A stretch of 64,000 nt of DNA from Nocardioides mesophilus (lineage in GTDB: Bacteria > Actinomycetota > Actinomycetes > Propionibacteriales > Nocardioidaceae). Within the stretch, counting starts at the first letter, position 1. Every line of letters starts with the position of its first letter. The stretch covers positions 958,501 to 1,022,500 of the forward strand of contig NZ_CP060713.1 in the NCBI RefSeq assembly GCF_014395785.1, given 5' to 3'. The position numbers were made by a program, and so were the translations under genes. Under the pieces are notes generated by a model. The model had not been told where the DNA came from, did no database searches, and saw only the letters and a program-made list of their open reading frames with translations. This document shows, one piece after another, positions 10,021 through 17,979 of the stretch.

Positions 10021-10613
10021 CCGATCCACAGCTGTGGGTGGCGCCGACCTACGACCGGCTCGCAGACCTCCTCGCCGCCGAGCCGGTCGACACCTGGGAC
10101 GCACCGTCGTTGTGCGAGAAGTGGTCGGTGCGTCACGTGGTCGCGCACATGACCATGCCGGTGCGGCTGACCCCGACGCAGTTCGGCGCCGAGATGGTCG
10201 CGGCCGGCGGCGACTTCACCGTGCTCTCCGACACGGTGGCCGCACGGGACGCTTCGTTGCCGGTCGCCGACCTGCTCGACCAGCTCAGGTCACCGAGCCT
10301 GCACGCGTGGCAGCCGCCCGGTGGCGGCGCCGCCGGCGCACTGAGCCACGCCGTCATCCACTCCTTGGACGTGACCATCGCGCTGGGCCGGCCGGCGGTG
10401 GCACCGACCGAGGCCACCACGACCGTCCTCGACCAGCTCACCGCCGCCCACGGCGCCGTGTTCGGGCTCGACCTGTCCGGGGTCCGGCTCGAGGCCTCCG
10501 ACACCGGCTGGAGCTGGGGGGACGGCCGGCTCGTCCGGGCCGACAGCGGCTCCCTGGTGGCGCTCCTGGGCGGCCGGATGCTGCCCGACGGCCGCACCCT
10601 CCGCCGCCACTGA
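10017..10613 (+). CDS. Maleylpyruvate isomerase N-terminal-domain (DinB-like) protein
   Basis: 198-residue protein of the mycothiol-dependent maleylpyruvate isomerase / DinB-like superfamily. The N-terminus (YDRLADLLAAEPVDTWDAPSLCEKWSVRHVVAHM) has the typical SLCEKWSVRHVVAHM motif carrying a metal-ligand His, and a second His occurs in LSHAVIHSLDVTIALG. Such proteins are thought to act as mycothiol-dependent transferases in actinobacteria. Last gene of the ArsR-SRPBCC operon, joined by a GTGA overlap. Substrate unknown. Confidence 0.8.
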   Translation: MTDPQLWVAPTYDRLADLLAAEPVDTWDAPSLCEKWSVRHVVAHMTMPVRLTPTQFGAEMVAAGGDFTVLSDTVAARDASLPVADLLDQLRSPSLHAWQPPGGGAAGALSHAVIHSLDVTIALGRPAVAPTEATTTVLDQLTAAHGAVFGLDLSGVRLEASDTGWSWGDGRLVRADSGSLVALLGGRMLPDGRTLRRH

Positions 10614-10618
10614 CTCCC

Positions 10619-11152
10619 TCACCAGGCGTCGCCGGGTCGGTCCTCGCAGGTCACCGTGACGGACAGATCCGGGACGACGGAGGGCTCGAGGCGAAGCACC
10701 ATCAGCCCGCCGTGCTCGCCGTCCGGGAAGGCACCCGTCGCCGTCTGGGTGTACGACACGCCCCGCCACCTCTCCCAGCCGAGCCTCTCGTAGAAGCCCG
10801 TCGCGCGCCCGGTCGAGAGCAGCGCTGCCGGCCAGCGCTCGGCGATCTCCGCCTGGAGCGTCTGCATCGTCGCGCGCCCGATGCCCTCACCCTGACGGTC
10901 AGGATCGGTGGCGACGGCCTCCACGTAGCCGACGCCTCGCCACGCCTGGTCCCCGAACCTGATCCGGCGGGGCACGGCGCTGGCATGGCCGACCAACCGG
11001 TCCCCGTCCCGCGCCAGCACGTGCACACCGCCGTACGCATGGTCGGCGTCGTCGTCGCTGAACCGACCATCGAAGGCCCGGCGCCACAGGTCCCGCAGCG
11101 CCACCCGGGTCTCGGCGTCGATCTGGTCGCTCTCGGCGACGACGAAGTCCAC
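10619..11152 (-). CDS. GNAT family N-acetyltransferase
   Basis: 177-residue GNAT acetyltransferase. The acetyl-CoA-binding motif A is VEAVATDPDRQGEGIGRATMQTL and the C-terminal GFYERLGWERWRG is typical motif B. The start is GTG 11152, which has a TAGATT hexamer 7 nt upstream on the minus strand and no ribosome site; an open frame continues further upstream but loses similarity. It converges on the DinB-like gene with 5 nt between stops and diverges from the VOC gene. Acceptor substrate unknown. Confidence 0.82.
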   Translation of the reverse strand: MDFVVAESDQIDAETRVALRDLWRRAFDGRFSDDDADHAYGGVHVLARDGDRLVGHASAVPRRIRFGDQAWRGVGYVEAVATDPDRQGEGIGRATMQTLQAEIAERWPAALLSTGRATGFYERLGWERWRGVSYTQTATGAFPDGEHGGLMVLRLEPSVVPDLSVTVTCEDRPGDAW

Positions 11153-11159
11153 GACCGCC

Positions 11160-11188
11160 AATCTAGGCGCTCGCGGACGTCGTAAGGT
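11160..11188. promoter_or_regulatory. Divergent leaderless promoter pair
   Basis: In a 42-bp intergenic gap, TAGATT on the minus strand (11165-11160) sits 7 nt before the GNAT GTG, and TAAGGT on the plus strand (11183-11188) sits 6 nt before the VOC ATG. There is no room for leaders, so both transcripts are probably leaderless and their -35 regions overlap. Confidence 0.5.
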
Positions 11189-11194
11189 CCCCCC

Positions 11195-11557
11195 ATGGCC
11201 GTGCAGCGCATCAAGCCGAACATCCTCTCGAGTGACTTCGAGGCGAGTCGCGCCTTCTACAACGGCGTCATCGGGCTCGAGGGTGGTGACGGACTGGACT
11301 GGATCCTCTTCTTCGGCACCGACAAGCGCGAGGTCCAGCTCAGCGTCATGGCGTTGGACATCAAGGCCCACCATCATCCCGCCGTGTCCATCGAGGTGGA
11401 CGACGTCGACGAGGTCCACGCCCGGGCCGTCGCCGCGGGTGCCGAGATCACCTACCCCCTGACCGACGAGGAGTGGGGGCTGCGAAGGTTCTTCGTGCGC
11501 GACCCGAACGGAACGATCATCAACGTCACGCAGCACGCCGCCCAGCAGCCGACGTAG
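11195..11557 (+). CDS. VOC family (glyoxalase-like) protein
   Basis: 120-residue vicinal-oxygen-chelate domain protein with paired beta-alpha-beta modules: RIKPNILSSDFEASRAFYNGVIGLE at the N-terminus and the C-terminal FFVRDPNGTIINVTQH, the usual end strand. Between them, HHPAVSIEVDDVDEVHARAVAAGAEI is the second module. It may be a metal-dependent enzyme or a resistance-type binding protein; ligand unknown. Confidence 0.83.
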   Translation: MAVQRIKPNILSSDFEASRAFYNGVIGLEGGDGLDWILFFGTDKREVQLSVMALDIKAHHHPAVSIEVDDVDEVHARAVAAGAEITYPLTDEEWGLRRFFVRDPNGTIINVTQHAAQQPT

Positions 11558-11587
11558 CAAGCCGAAGCGCTCGCGAGGGGGAACGAG

Positions 11588-12492
11588 ATGATGCAACGGT
11601 CCGAGATGGTCCCGGTGAGAGGCGTCGAGGTCTTCGTCGACCAGCGCGGTGAGGCCACGTCGCCCCCGATGGTCTACCTGCACGGCGGTCCTGGCCAGAG
11701 CTGCTGGGACTTCATGGCGGCTCAGGGTCATCGCCTCGGGCGGAGCATCAGGCTCGTGGGGGTCGACCAACGCGGGGTGCTGCGGTCCGGCGACGTGCCC
11801 CCGACGAGCCGCTCGACGTCGACGTCCTCATCGACGACTTCGAAGCGGTCCGCGAGCACCTCGGGATCGAGGCATGGGCGGTGCTCGGTCACTCCGCCGG
11901 AGGTGGCTACGCGCTGCGCTACGCCCTCAGGTGCCCCGAGTCCGTGCGTGCGGTGGTCTTCGACTGCCCGTGCTGGGACGGCGATCTCACCGACCGCCTC
12001 CGGCTGCCGGTCGTGGCGGCCCGTCTCGAGGAGGCGGGCAAGGTGGAAGCGGCAGCAGCGTGCCGTCACCTCGCTGCGAAGCCCGGGCGCATCACCGCGG
12101 CAGACGAGTCGAGGCTCGTCATGCAGGAGCTGGACGAGTCCTACCTCGACCTGTTCTTCCACACGCCGGAGTCCGCGCGTGCCTTCGAGGAGCTGATGGA
12201 GAGCGCAGGCTTCACCGAGCAGCAGTGGGCCCGCGGGATGTCGCACCAGCCGCTGCTCGACGCGATGTACCAGCCCCAGGTGCACCTGCTGGCCGGACTC
12301 CGGGTGCCCAGCCTCCTGGTGCACGGCAGGAGCGACCTGGTCGTCCCACCCGAAGTCGTCGAGACGTACCGCACTGAAGTCGCGCGGGGCGCCGTCCACA
12401 CCTTCGCCGGCTCCGGGCACTTCGCGTACCACGAGGAGCCCGAGGAGTACGCCGGCGTGATCGCGAGCTTCGTGCGGGAACACGCAAGCTGA
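11588..12492 (+). pseudogene. Alpha/beta hydrolase (proline iminopeptidase-like), frameshifted
   Basis: Alpha/beta-fold hydrolase whose reading frame breaks once. The first part (from ATG 11588) encodes VYLHGGPGQSCWDF and VGVDQRGVLRSGD, the oxyanion and DQRG motifs of the proline-iminopeptidase group. Near 11798-11803 the frame shifts: one missing G would restore PPDEPLDVDVLIDDF and lead into the nucleophile elbow GHSAGGGY, the acid in LVHGRSDLVVPPE and the catalytic His in GSGHFAYHEE. The repaired product is 301 residues, a normal length. Three other genes here have similar one-base breaks, so a sequencing error is as likely as a true mutation. Confidence 0.8.
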
Positions 12493-12515
12493 CGCGCAGC
12501 GAGGTCGGCGACCCC

Positions 12516-12521
12516 TATCAT
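12516..12521 (+). promoter_or_regulatory. Putative -10 element (TATCAT)
   Basis: TATCAT is a strong TAnnnT match 6 nt before GTG 12528, again with no ribosome site. Confidence 0.45.
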
Positions 12522-12527
12522 CCGGAC

Positions 12528-12749
12528 GTGCGCACACTCGCTCCCTGGACAGCAGCGACGATCGTCCTCGTCGCATTCTGGCCCGCGGTGTGCATGTCGG
12601 CCGAAGGTGGACCGACGACCTGCCAGAGCGCCGTGCTGCTGCCGCTGCCCTGGGGGGACAGCGCCGACACCTGGGGGATGGCGGTCCCGGTGGTCGCTGC
12701 CTTGCTGACCTACTTCGCCCTGCGGAAGCTCCTGCGCCAGGGCGGGTGA
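12528..12749 (+). CDS. Small two-TM membrane protein, unknown
   Basis: 73-residue product beginning with GTG. Two hydrophobic segments are seen: residues about 7-24 (TAATIVLVAFWPAVCMSA) and 50-66 (MAVPVVAALLTYFALRKLL), with a short extracellular-type loop containing two cysteines overall. I recognise no family. The case for it being real rests on the -10 hexamer placed 6 nt upstream and on the membrane-like composition. Confidence 0.45.
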   Translation: MRTLAPWTAATIVLVAFWPAVCMSAEGGPTTCQSAVLLPLPWGDSADTWGMAVPVVAALLTYFALRKLLRQGG

Positions 12750-12884
12750 GTTCAGTCCGACACCCGCCGATGGGTTTGCCGAGCAACGGTCGATGTGGTC
12801 TGGTTTGTAGGTTCTGTCCAAGGCGAGCCGCTGAGACCGTGACGGTCCTGACGGAAAGCCCCACACGATCGGTTTGGACTCGGG

Positions 12885-13973
12885 TTGAAGGCCATCCTGC
12901 TGAGCGGCCTGTGCGCGCTCATCGTGTCGCTGTTCAGCACTCGCTGGGCGATCCGGCAGTTCGCTGCCTGGGGTCTGGGGCAGCTGATCCGCGAGGACGG
13001 TCCCCAGACGCACCACGTGAAGAGGGGCACCCCCACGATGGGTGGCGCCGCCGTCGTGGTCTCGGTGGTGATCGGCTACGCGTTCGCCAAGCTGTTGACG
13101 TGGGACCTACCGTCGCGGTCCGCGCTCCTGGTGCTCTTCCTCCTGGTGGGCATGGCCGGGGTGGGGTTCCTCGACGACTTCATCAAGGTCAGGAAGCAGC
13201 GCAGCCTCGGGCTCCGGAGCAAGGCCAAGCTGGTGGGCCAGACCGTTGTGAGTCTCACCTTCGGGTTCCTGGCGCTCCAGCCCGTCCTGGGCGACGGGGC
13301 GGCAGCCACTGTCTCTCACCGGCTGTCGTTCGCGCGTGACGTCGGACCGGCGTTGCCCTGGGTGATCGTCATCGTGCTGATCTGGTTCATGGTGAGCGGG
13401 ACCAGCAACGCCACGAATCTCATCGACGGTCTCGACGGGCTGCTCACCGGCAGTGCCACGATGGTCTTCGCCGCCTACGCCGTCATCGGCGTCTGGCAGA
13501 ACAGCCACTCGTGCGGATCCGCCAACGGAGCGAACGGCCTGTGCTACCAGGTGGCCTCCCCGCTGGACCTGGCCACGGTCGCGGCCGCCCTGGCGGGCGC
13601 CTGCTTCGGGTTCCTGTGGTGGAACGCCTCCCCCGCCCAGATCATCATGGGGGACACCGGCTCCCTCGCCCTGGGGGCAGCCATGGCCGGCCTGGCGCTG
13701 CTGACGCGGACCGAGCTGCTGCTGATCGTCCTGGGGGGCTTGTACGTGGCCGTCACCGGGTCGGTGCTGCTCCAGGTGTCCTGGTTCAAGCTGACCAGGC
13801 GCACCACCGGCGTGGGCAGGAGGATCTTCCGCATGACCCCGCTCCATCATCACTTCGAGCTGCTCGGTTGGGAGCAGGTGACGGTGGTGGTCCGCTTCTG
13901 GATCATCGCCGGAGTCTGCGCCGCGGCCGCCCTCGGGATCTTCTACAGCGACTGGCTGGGCAGCCAGGGCTGA
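12885..13973 (+). CDS. mraY: Phospho-N-acetylmuramoyl-pentapeptide transferase, stand-alone copy
   Basis: 362-residue polytopic enzyme that transfers phospho-MurNAc-pentapeptide from UDP to undecaprenyl phosphate, making lipid I at the inner face of the membrane. All key motifs are intact: RGTPTMGG (48-54), the DD pair in GFLDDFIKV (97-98), NATNLIDGLDG (175-185), MGDTGS (255-260) and PLHHHFE (His321-323). The start is TTG 12885 (MKAILLSG), matching the family N-terminus. No murein-cluster gene (murE, murF, murD, ftsW, murG) is adjacent, so this is probably a second copy outside the division cluster. A GlcNAc-1-phosphate transferase role is less likely given the His triad. Confidence 0.9.
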   Translation: MKAILLSGLCALIVSLFSTRWAIRQFAAWGLGQLIREDGPQTHHVKRGTPTMGGAAVVVSVVIGYAFAKLLTWDLPSRSALLVLFLLVGMAGVGFLDDFIKVRKQRSLGLRSKAKLVGQTVVSLTFGFLALQPVLGDGAAATVSHRLSFARDVGPALPWVIVIVLIWFMVSGTSNATNLIDGLDGLLTGSATMVFAAYAVIGVWQNSHSCGSANGANGLCYQVASPLDLATVAAALAGACFGFLWWNASPAQIIMGDTGSLALGAAMAGLALLTRTELLLIVLGGLYVAVTGSVLLQVSWFKLTRRTTGVGRRIFRMTPLHHHFELLGWEQVTVVVRFWIIAGVCAAAALGIFYSDWLGSQG

Positions 13974-13991
13974 GCGCCGGCCCGGCCTTGC

Positions 13992-15077
13992 TCAGCTCAT
14001 CGCGCCGAGGACGGCGTACGCCGGCTTGATGACCTCGTCGATCAGCGCGAGGCGCTCGTCGAAGGGCAGGAACGCGGACTTCATCGCATTGATGGTGAAC
14101 CAGCGGAAGTCGGCCATCCCGTAGCCGAACGCGTCGGCGAGCAGCGTCATCTCCCGGCTCATCGAGGTGCCGCTCATCAGCCGGTTGTCGGTGTTGACGG
14201 TGACCCGGAACCGCAGCTTGGTGAGCAACGCGATCGGGTGCTCGGCGATCGAGGTCGCGGCGCCGGTCTGCACGTTGGACGAGGGACACATCTCCAGCGG
14301 GATCCGCTTGTCCCGCACGTAGGAGGCTAGCAGGCCCAGCCGCGGCGAGCCGTCCGGGCCGACGCTGATGTCGTCGATGATCCGGACGCCGTGGCCGAGC
14401 CGGTCGGCGCCGCACCACTGGATGGCCTGCCAGATCGAGGGCAGCCCGAACGCCTCGCCGGCGTGGATGGTGAAGTGCGCGTTCTCGCGCTGGAGGTACT
14501 CGAAGGCGTCCAGGTGCCGGGTGGGCGGGTAGCCCGCCTCCGCGCCGGCGATGTCGAAGCCGACCACGCCCTGGTCGCGGTAGGCCACGGTCAGCTCGGC
14601 GATCTCCTGCGAGCGCGCCTGGTGCCGCATCGCGGTCAGCAGCTGCCGGACCACGATCGGGCTGCCGTCGTCGCGGGCCTGCTGCTCGCCCTCGGCGAAG
14701 CCGTCCCGGACCGCCTCGACGACCTCGGTCAGGGCCAGGCCGCCCTCGAGGTGCTGCTCGGGCGCGTAGCGCACCTCGGCGTACACGACGCCGTCCTCGG
14801 CCAGGTCGGCCACGCACTCGCGGGCGACGCGGCGGAGGTTGTCGGCGGTCTGCATCACCGCGACGGTGTGGTCGAAGGTCTCGAGGTAGCGCTCCAGCGA
14901 CCCCGAGCTCGCCGCCTCCTCGAACCAGCGGCCGAGCGACCCGGCGTCGCCGGCCGGCAGCAGGTGCCCTTCCGGAGCCAGGTCGAGGATGGTCTGCGGG
15001 CGCAGCCCGCCGTCGAGGTGGTCGTGAAGCAGCACCTTGGGAGCGCGGCGGATCTGCTCACCGATAGGTTCGGACAT
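13992..15077 (-). CDS. add: Adenosine deaminase
   Basis: 361-residue zinc amidohydrolase converting (deoxy)adenosine to (deoxy)inosine. The metal-ligand pair HDHLDGG (His18, His20), the HAGEAFG motif with zinc His and catalytic Glu, CPSSNVQTG and the Asp in [10 protein letters not shown] are all present. ATG 15077 (MSEPIGEQ) is preferred; an ATG three codons upstream is possible. It lies just before the nucleoside importer operon on the same strand, though two genes and about 1 kb separate them, and so belongs to the same salvage pathway. Confidence 0.95.
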   Translation of the reverse strand: MSEPIGEQIRRAPKVLLHDHLDGGLRPQTILDLAPEGHLLPAGDAGSLGRWFEEAASSGSLERYLETFDHTVAVMQTADNLRRVARECVADLAEDGVVYAEVRYAPEQHLEGGLALTEVVEAVRDGFAEGEQQARDDGSPIVVRQLLTAMRHQARSQEIAELTVAYRDQGVVGFDIAGAEAGYPPTRHLDAFEYLQRENAHFTIHAGEAFGLPSIWQAIQWCGADRLGHGVRIIDDISVGPDGSPRLGLLASYVRDKRIPLEMCPSSNVQTGAATSIAEHPIALLTKLRFRVTVNTDNRLMSGTSMSREMTLLADAFGYGMADFRWFTINAMKSAFLPFDERLALIDEVIKPAYAVLGAMS

Positions 15078-15129
15078 ACGTCCCATCCAACCAGCACCAG
15101 ACGCCGTCACCCGCAGGAGGCACACCGGC

Positions 15130-15582
15130 ATGCGCACCTTCACCACGTTCGAGGAGCTCGCCGACGCGACGGGCAAGGAGCTCGGCACCAGCGACTGGGT
15201 CACCATCGACCAGGACCGCGTCGACCGTTTCGCCGACGCCACCGGCGACCACCAGTGGATCCACGTGGACGTCGAGCGGGCCAAGGCAGGACCGTTCGGT
15301 GGCACGATCGCGCACGGCTACCTGACGCTGTCCCTGGTGCCGTGGCTGGGCAGCCAGGTCTTCGCGCTCGAGACCCCCGGCGCCAAGCTCAACTACGGCG
15401 TCAACAAGGTCCGGTTCCCCACGCCGGTGCCGGTCGGCTCGCGCGTCCGCGCCCACGTGTCCGTGGTCGAGGTGAGCGACGTGCCGGCCGGCAAGCAGAT
15501 GGTGCTGCGGTACGTCGTCGAGCTGGAGGGCTCGGACAAGCCGGCCTGCGTCGCGGAGAGCGTCGTGCTGCTGCTCCCCTGA
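15130..15582 (+). CDS. MaoC family dehydratase (R-specific enoyl-CoA hydratase-like)
   Basis: 150-residue single hot-dog-fold hydratase. The active-site Asp and His lie in [16 protein letters not shown] and the [16 protein letters not shown] segment is the family signature. Length and motifs fit short MaoC-type (R)-specific enoyl-CoA hydratases acting on trans-2-enoyl-CoA. ATG 15130 is supported by an AGGAGG at 15115-15120. It is divergent from add with 52 nt between the start codons. Confidence 0.9.
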   Translation: MRTFTTFEELADATGKELGTSDWVTIDQDRVDRFADATGDHQWIHVDVERAKAGPFGGTIAHGYLTLSLVPWLGSQVFALETPGAKLNYGVNKVRFPTPVPVGSRVRAHVSVVEVSDVPAGKQMVLRYVVELEGSDKPACVAESVVLLLP

Positions 15583-15601
15583 ACCAGGCGCCTGAGCCCC
15601 T

Positions 15602-16135
15602 CTAGGCGACGTCCTTCTTCGCCGGCGCCTCGTGCTGCTTGCGGAGCCGGGCGCGTACGTCGACGCTGGCGTTGAACGCTGCGGTCATCGCCTTGTCGGC
15701 AGCCGAGCCCTCGCGCGGCAGGAAGCCGATCTGACGGGCGAAGGTCAGACCGTCGTAGTAAATGGTGTTGCGCCGGAGCTTGCCGTCCTCGAAGGTCATC
15801 ACGTCGCAGCCGAGCAGGTCGACGCCGCGGCCGGTCGCATGCACGCCCTGGAACGACGTGCCCGTGAACGTGCCGGTGGCCTGCCACTGGACCACCGCGC
15901 GCCTGTCGTCGCCCACCATCTCGAGCACCTCGATGTCGAGGTCCGGGACAGCGCCCAGCAGCTCGTCGAAGAACTCCCGCACCTGCTTCCGGCCGCGGAA
16001 GTGGCCGACCGCGACGAAGTGGTCGTCCACGTCGTCATGGGCGAGCAGCTGCATCCCGTCCAGGTCGTGCCGCTTCAACGCGTCGAAAATCTCGGTCGCC
16101 ACCATCACCGGCGACCGTGCTGCCTGCTCCACCAT
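15602..16135 (-). CDS. NTF2-like / SnoaL-type ester cyclase family protein
   Basis: 177-residue NTF2-fold protein. IFDALKRHDLDGMQLLAHDDVDDHFVAVGHFRGRKQVREFFDEL and the later VVQWQATGTFTG are typical of SnoaL-like proteins, which include polyketide cyclases and many uncharacterised enzymes. ATG 16135 has a strong ribosome site (GAGGAGGG). The Lys-rich C-terminus is not part of the fold. It sits alone between the MaoC gene and deoA, with no sign of a polyketide cluster, so the name describes fold only. Confidence 0.75.
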   Translation of the reverse strand: MVEQAARSPVMVATEIFDALKRHDLDGMQLLAHDDVDDHFVAVGHFRGRKQVREFFDELLGAVPDLDIEVLEMVGDDRRAVVQWQATGTFTGTSFQGVHATGRGVDLLGCDVMTFEDGKLRRNTIYYDGLTFARQIGFLPREGSAADKAMTAAFNASVDVRARLRKQHEAPAKKDVA

Positions 16136-16260
16136 GTCGGCCCTCCTCGTCGTGGGACCTCGGGACGTCCCCGGAGGTCCCACCAACGAGCCTGCTCCGC
16201 CTCCTCGGTGACCGCAAGGCCCGAACCGGACACCTCTTCCCCTGACCGGGGCGGGCGGCC

Positions 16261-17553
16261 TCAGGCGGAGACGCGGTCGATGACGATCGAGGCCGGTGCG
16301 TACGACGTCCCGGCCGGCGCGACCTCGACGCCCCCGTCGAGCGCGGCCTGCGCCCGGTCGAACCGGTCGGGCTCGTCGGTGTGCAGCGTCAGCAACGGCT
16401 GCCCCTCCACGACGGTGTCGCCGGGCTTGGCGTGCAGCTCCACGCCCGCGCCGGCCTGCACCGGGTCCTCCTTGCGGGCCCGGCCGGCGCCGAGCCGCCA
16501 GGCGGCCACCCCGACCGCCATCGCATCGAGGCGGGTCAGCACCCCGCTCGCCGGTGCCGGCACCACGAGGGTCTCCCGCGCCACCGGCAGCGGCGCGTCG
16601 GGGTCGCCGCCCTGGGCCGCGATCATCCGCCTCCAGACGTCCATGGCCGATCCGTCGGCCAGCCTGTCGGCGGGGTCGACGTCGGCGACCCCGGCGGCGG
16701 TGAGCATCTCCCGGGCCAGCGCGACCGTCAGCTCGACGACGTCGGCGGGGCCGCCGCCGGCGAGCACCTCGACCGACTCGCGGACCTCGAGGGCGTTGCC
16801 GGCGGTCAGCCCGAGCGGCGTGGACATGTCGGTCAGCAGCGCGACGGTGGTGACGCCCGCGTCGGTGCCCAGGGCCACCATCGTCTCGGCGAGCTCGCGG
16901 GCCCGCTCCAGGCTCTTCATGAACGCGCCGCTGCCGACCTTGACGTCGAGCACCAGCGCGCCGGTGCCCTCGGCGATCTTCTTGCTCATGATCGAGCTGG
17001 CGATCAGCGGGATCGCCTCGACCGTGCCGGTGACGTCGCGCAGCGCGTAGAGCTTCTTGTCCGCGGGCGCCAGGCCGGCTCCGGCCGCGCAGATGACGGC
17101 GCCGATCTCCTCGAGCTGGCGCAGCATCGCCTGGTTGGACAGCGAGGCCTGCCAGCCGGGCACCGCCTCCAGCTTGTCGAGGGTGCCGCCGGTGTGGCCG
17201 AGACCGCGCCCGGACAGCTGCGGAACCGCGACGCCGCAGGCCGCGACGAGCGGCGCGAGCGGCAGGGTGATCTTGTCGCCCACCCCGCCGGTGGAGTGCT
17301 TGTCGGCCGTCGGGCGTGAGAGCGCCGAGAAGTCCATCCGCTCCCCCGAGGCGATCATCGCCGCGGTCCAGCGGGAGATCTCCGGGCGCGACATCCCGTT
17401 GAGCAGGATCGCCATCGCCAGCGCAGACATCTGCTCGTCGGCCACCGCCCCGCGGGTGTACGCGTCGACCACCCAGTCGATCTGGGAGTCGCTCAGCGCA
17501 CCACCGTCACGCTTGGTGGTGATGACCTCGACGGCGTCGTGCAGCTCAGCCAT
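16261..17553 (-). CDS. deoA: Thymidine (pyrimidine-nucleoside) phosphorylase
   Basis: 430-residue enzyme that splits thymidine, deoxyuridine or uridine with phosphate to the base and (deoxy)ribose-1-phosphate. The signature SGRGLGHTGGTLDKLEAVPG and the phosphate-binding KHSTGGVGDK are present, together with the C-terminal domain. Its start lies 27 nt after the stop of cdd, so it is the last gene of the importer operon. Its product feeds a phosphopentomutase and DeoC. Confidence 0.95.
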   Translation of the reverse strand: MAELHDAVEVITTKRDGGALSDSQIDWVVDAYTRGAVADEQMSALAMAILLNGMSRPEISRWTAAMIASGERMDFSALSRPTADKHSTGGVGDKITLPLAPLVAACGVAVPQLSGRGLGHTGGTLDKLEAVPGWQASLSNQAMLRQLEEIGAVICAAGAGLAPADKKLYALRDVTGTVEAIPLIASSIMSKKIAEGTGALVLDVKVGSGAFMKSLERARELAETMVALGTDAGVTTVALLTDMSTPLGLTAGNALEVRESVEVLAGGGPADVVELTVALAREMLTAAGVADVDPADRLADGSAMDVWRRMIAAQGGDPDAPLPVARETLVVPAPASGVLTRLDAMAVGVAAWRLGAGRARKEDPVQAGAGVELHAKPGDTVVEGQPLLTLHTDEPDRFDRAQAALDGGVEVAPAGTSYAPASIVIDRVSA

Positions 17554-17580
17554 GGGACTCCTCGGCTCGGAAGGACGGGT

Positions 17581-17976
17581 TCAGCGGGTCAGGTCGTCGG
17601 GGCCGAACGCGTCCGGGAGCACCTCGCTCATCGGCCGCACCCCCCGCACGGTGAGCAGCAACAGCTCGTTGCCGCCGTGCTCGAACAGCAGCTGGCGGCA
17701 CCGGCCGCACGGCATGATGACCTCGCCGGCGCCGTTCACGCAGACGAAGTGGGTGAGCCGGCCGCCCCCGGTCGCCACCAGGCTCGAGACCAGCCCGCAC
17801 TCGGCGCACAGGGTCACGCCGTACGCCGCGTTCTCCACGTTGCAGCCGGTCAGCAGCCGGCCGTCGTCGGCGAGCGCGGCGGCCCCCACCGGGTAGTGGG
17901 AGTAGGGCGCGTAGGCGTTGCGGCTGATCCGTCGCGCCTCGTCGGTGAGCGCTGGCCAGTCGAAGTCGTCGGCCAC
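17581..17976 (-). CDS. cdd: Cytidine deaminase
   Basis: 131-residue homotetrameric-type zinc enzyme that deaminates cytidine and deoxycytidine to uridines. The zinc and catalytic motifs are CNVENAAYG (with the CAECGLV stretch following) and PCGRCRQ; the N-terminal AYAPYSHYPVGAA is also typical. GTG start, 3 nt after the permease stop, so co-transcribed and probably coupled. Together with deoA it converts imported cytidine to uracil plus sugar phosphate. Confidence 0.95.
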   Translation of the reverse strand: MADDFDWPALTDEARRISRNAYAPYSHYPVGAAALADDGRLLTGCNVENAAYGVTLCAECGLVSSLVATGGGRLTHFVCVNGAGEVIMPCGRCRQLLFEHGGNELLLLTVRGVRPMSEVLPDAFGPDDLTR

Positions 17977-17979
17977 CGG

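Noticed and set aside
12750-12884. 135-bp gap before mraY searched for a promoter
   Set aside because: Some AT-richer patches (for instance around TAGGTT) exist but spacing to any -35 is poor; nothing I can support.
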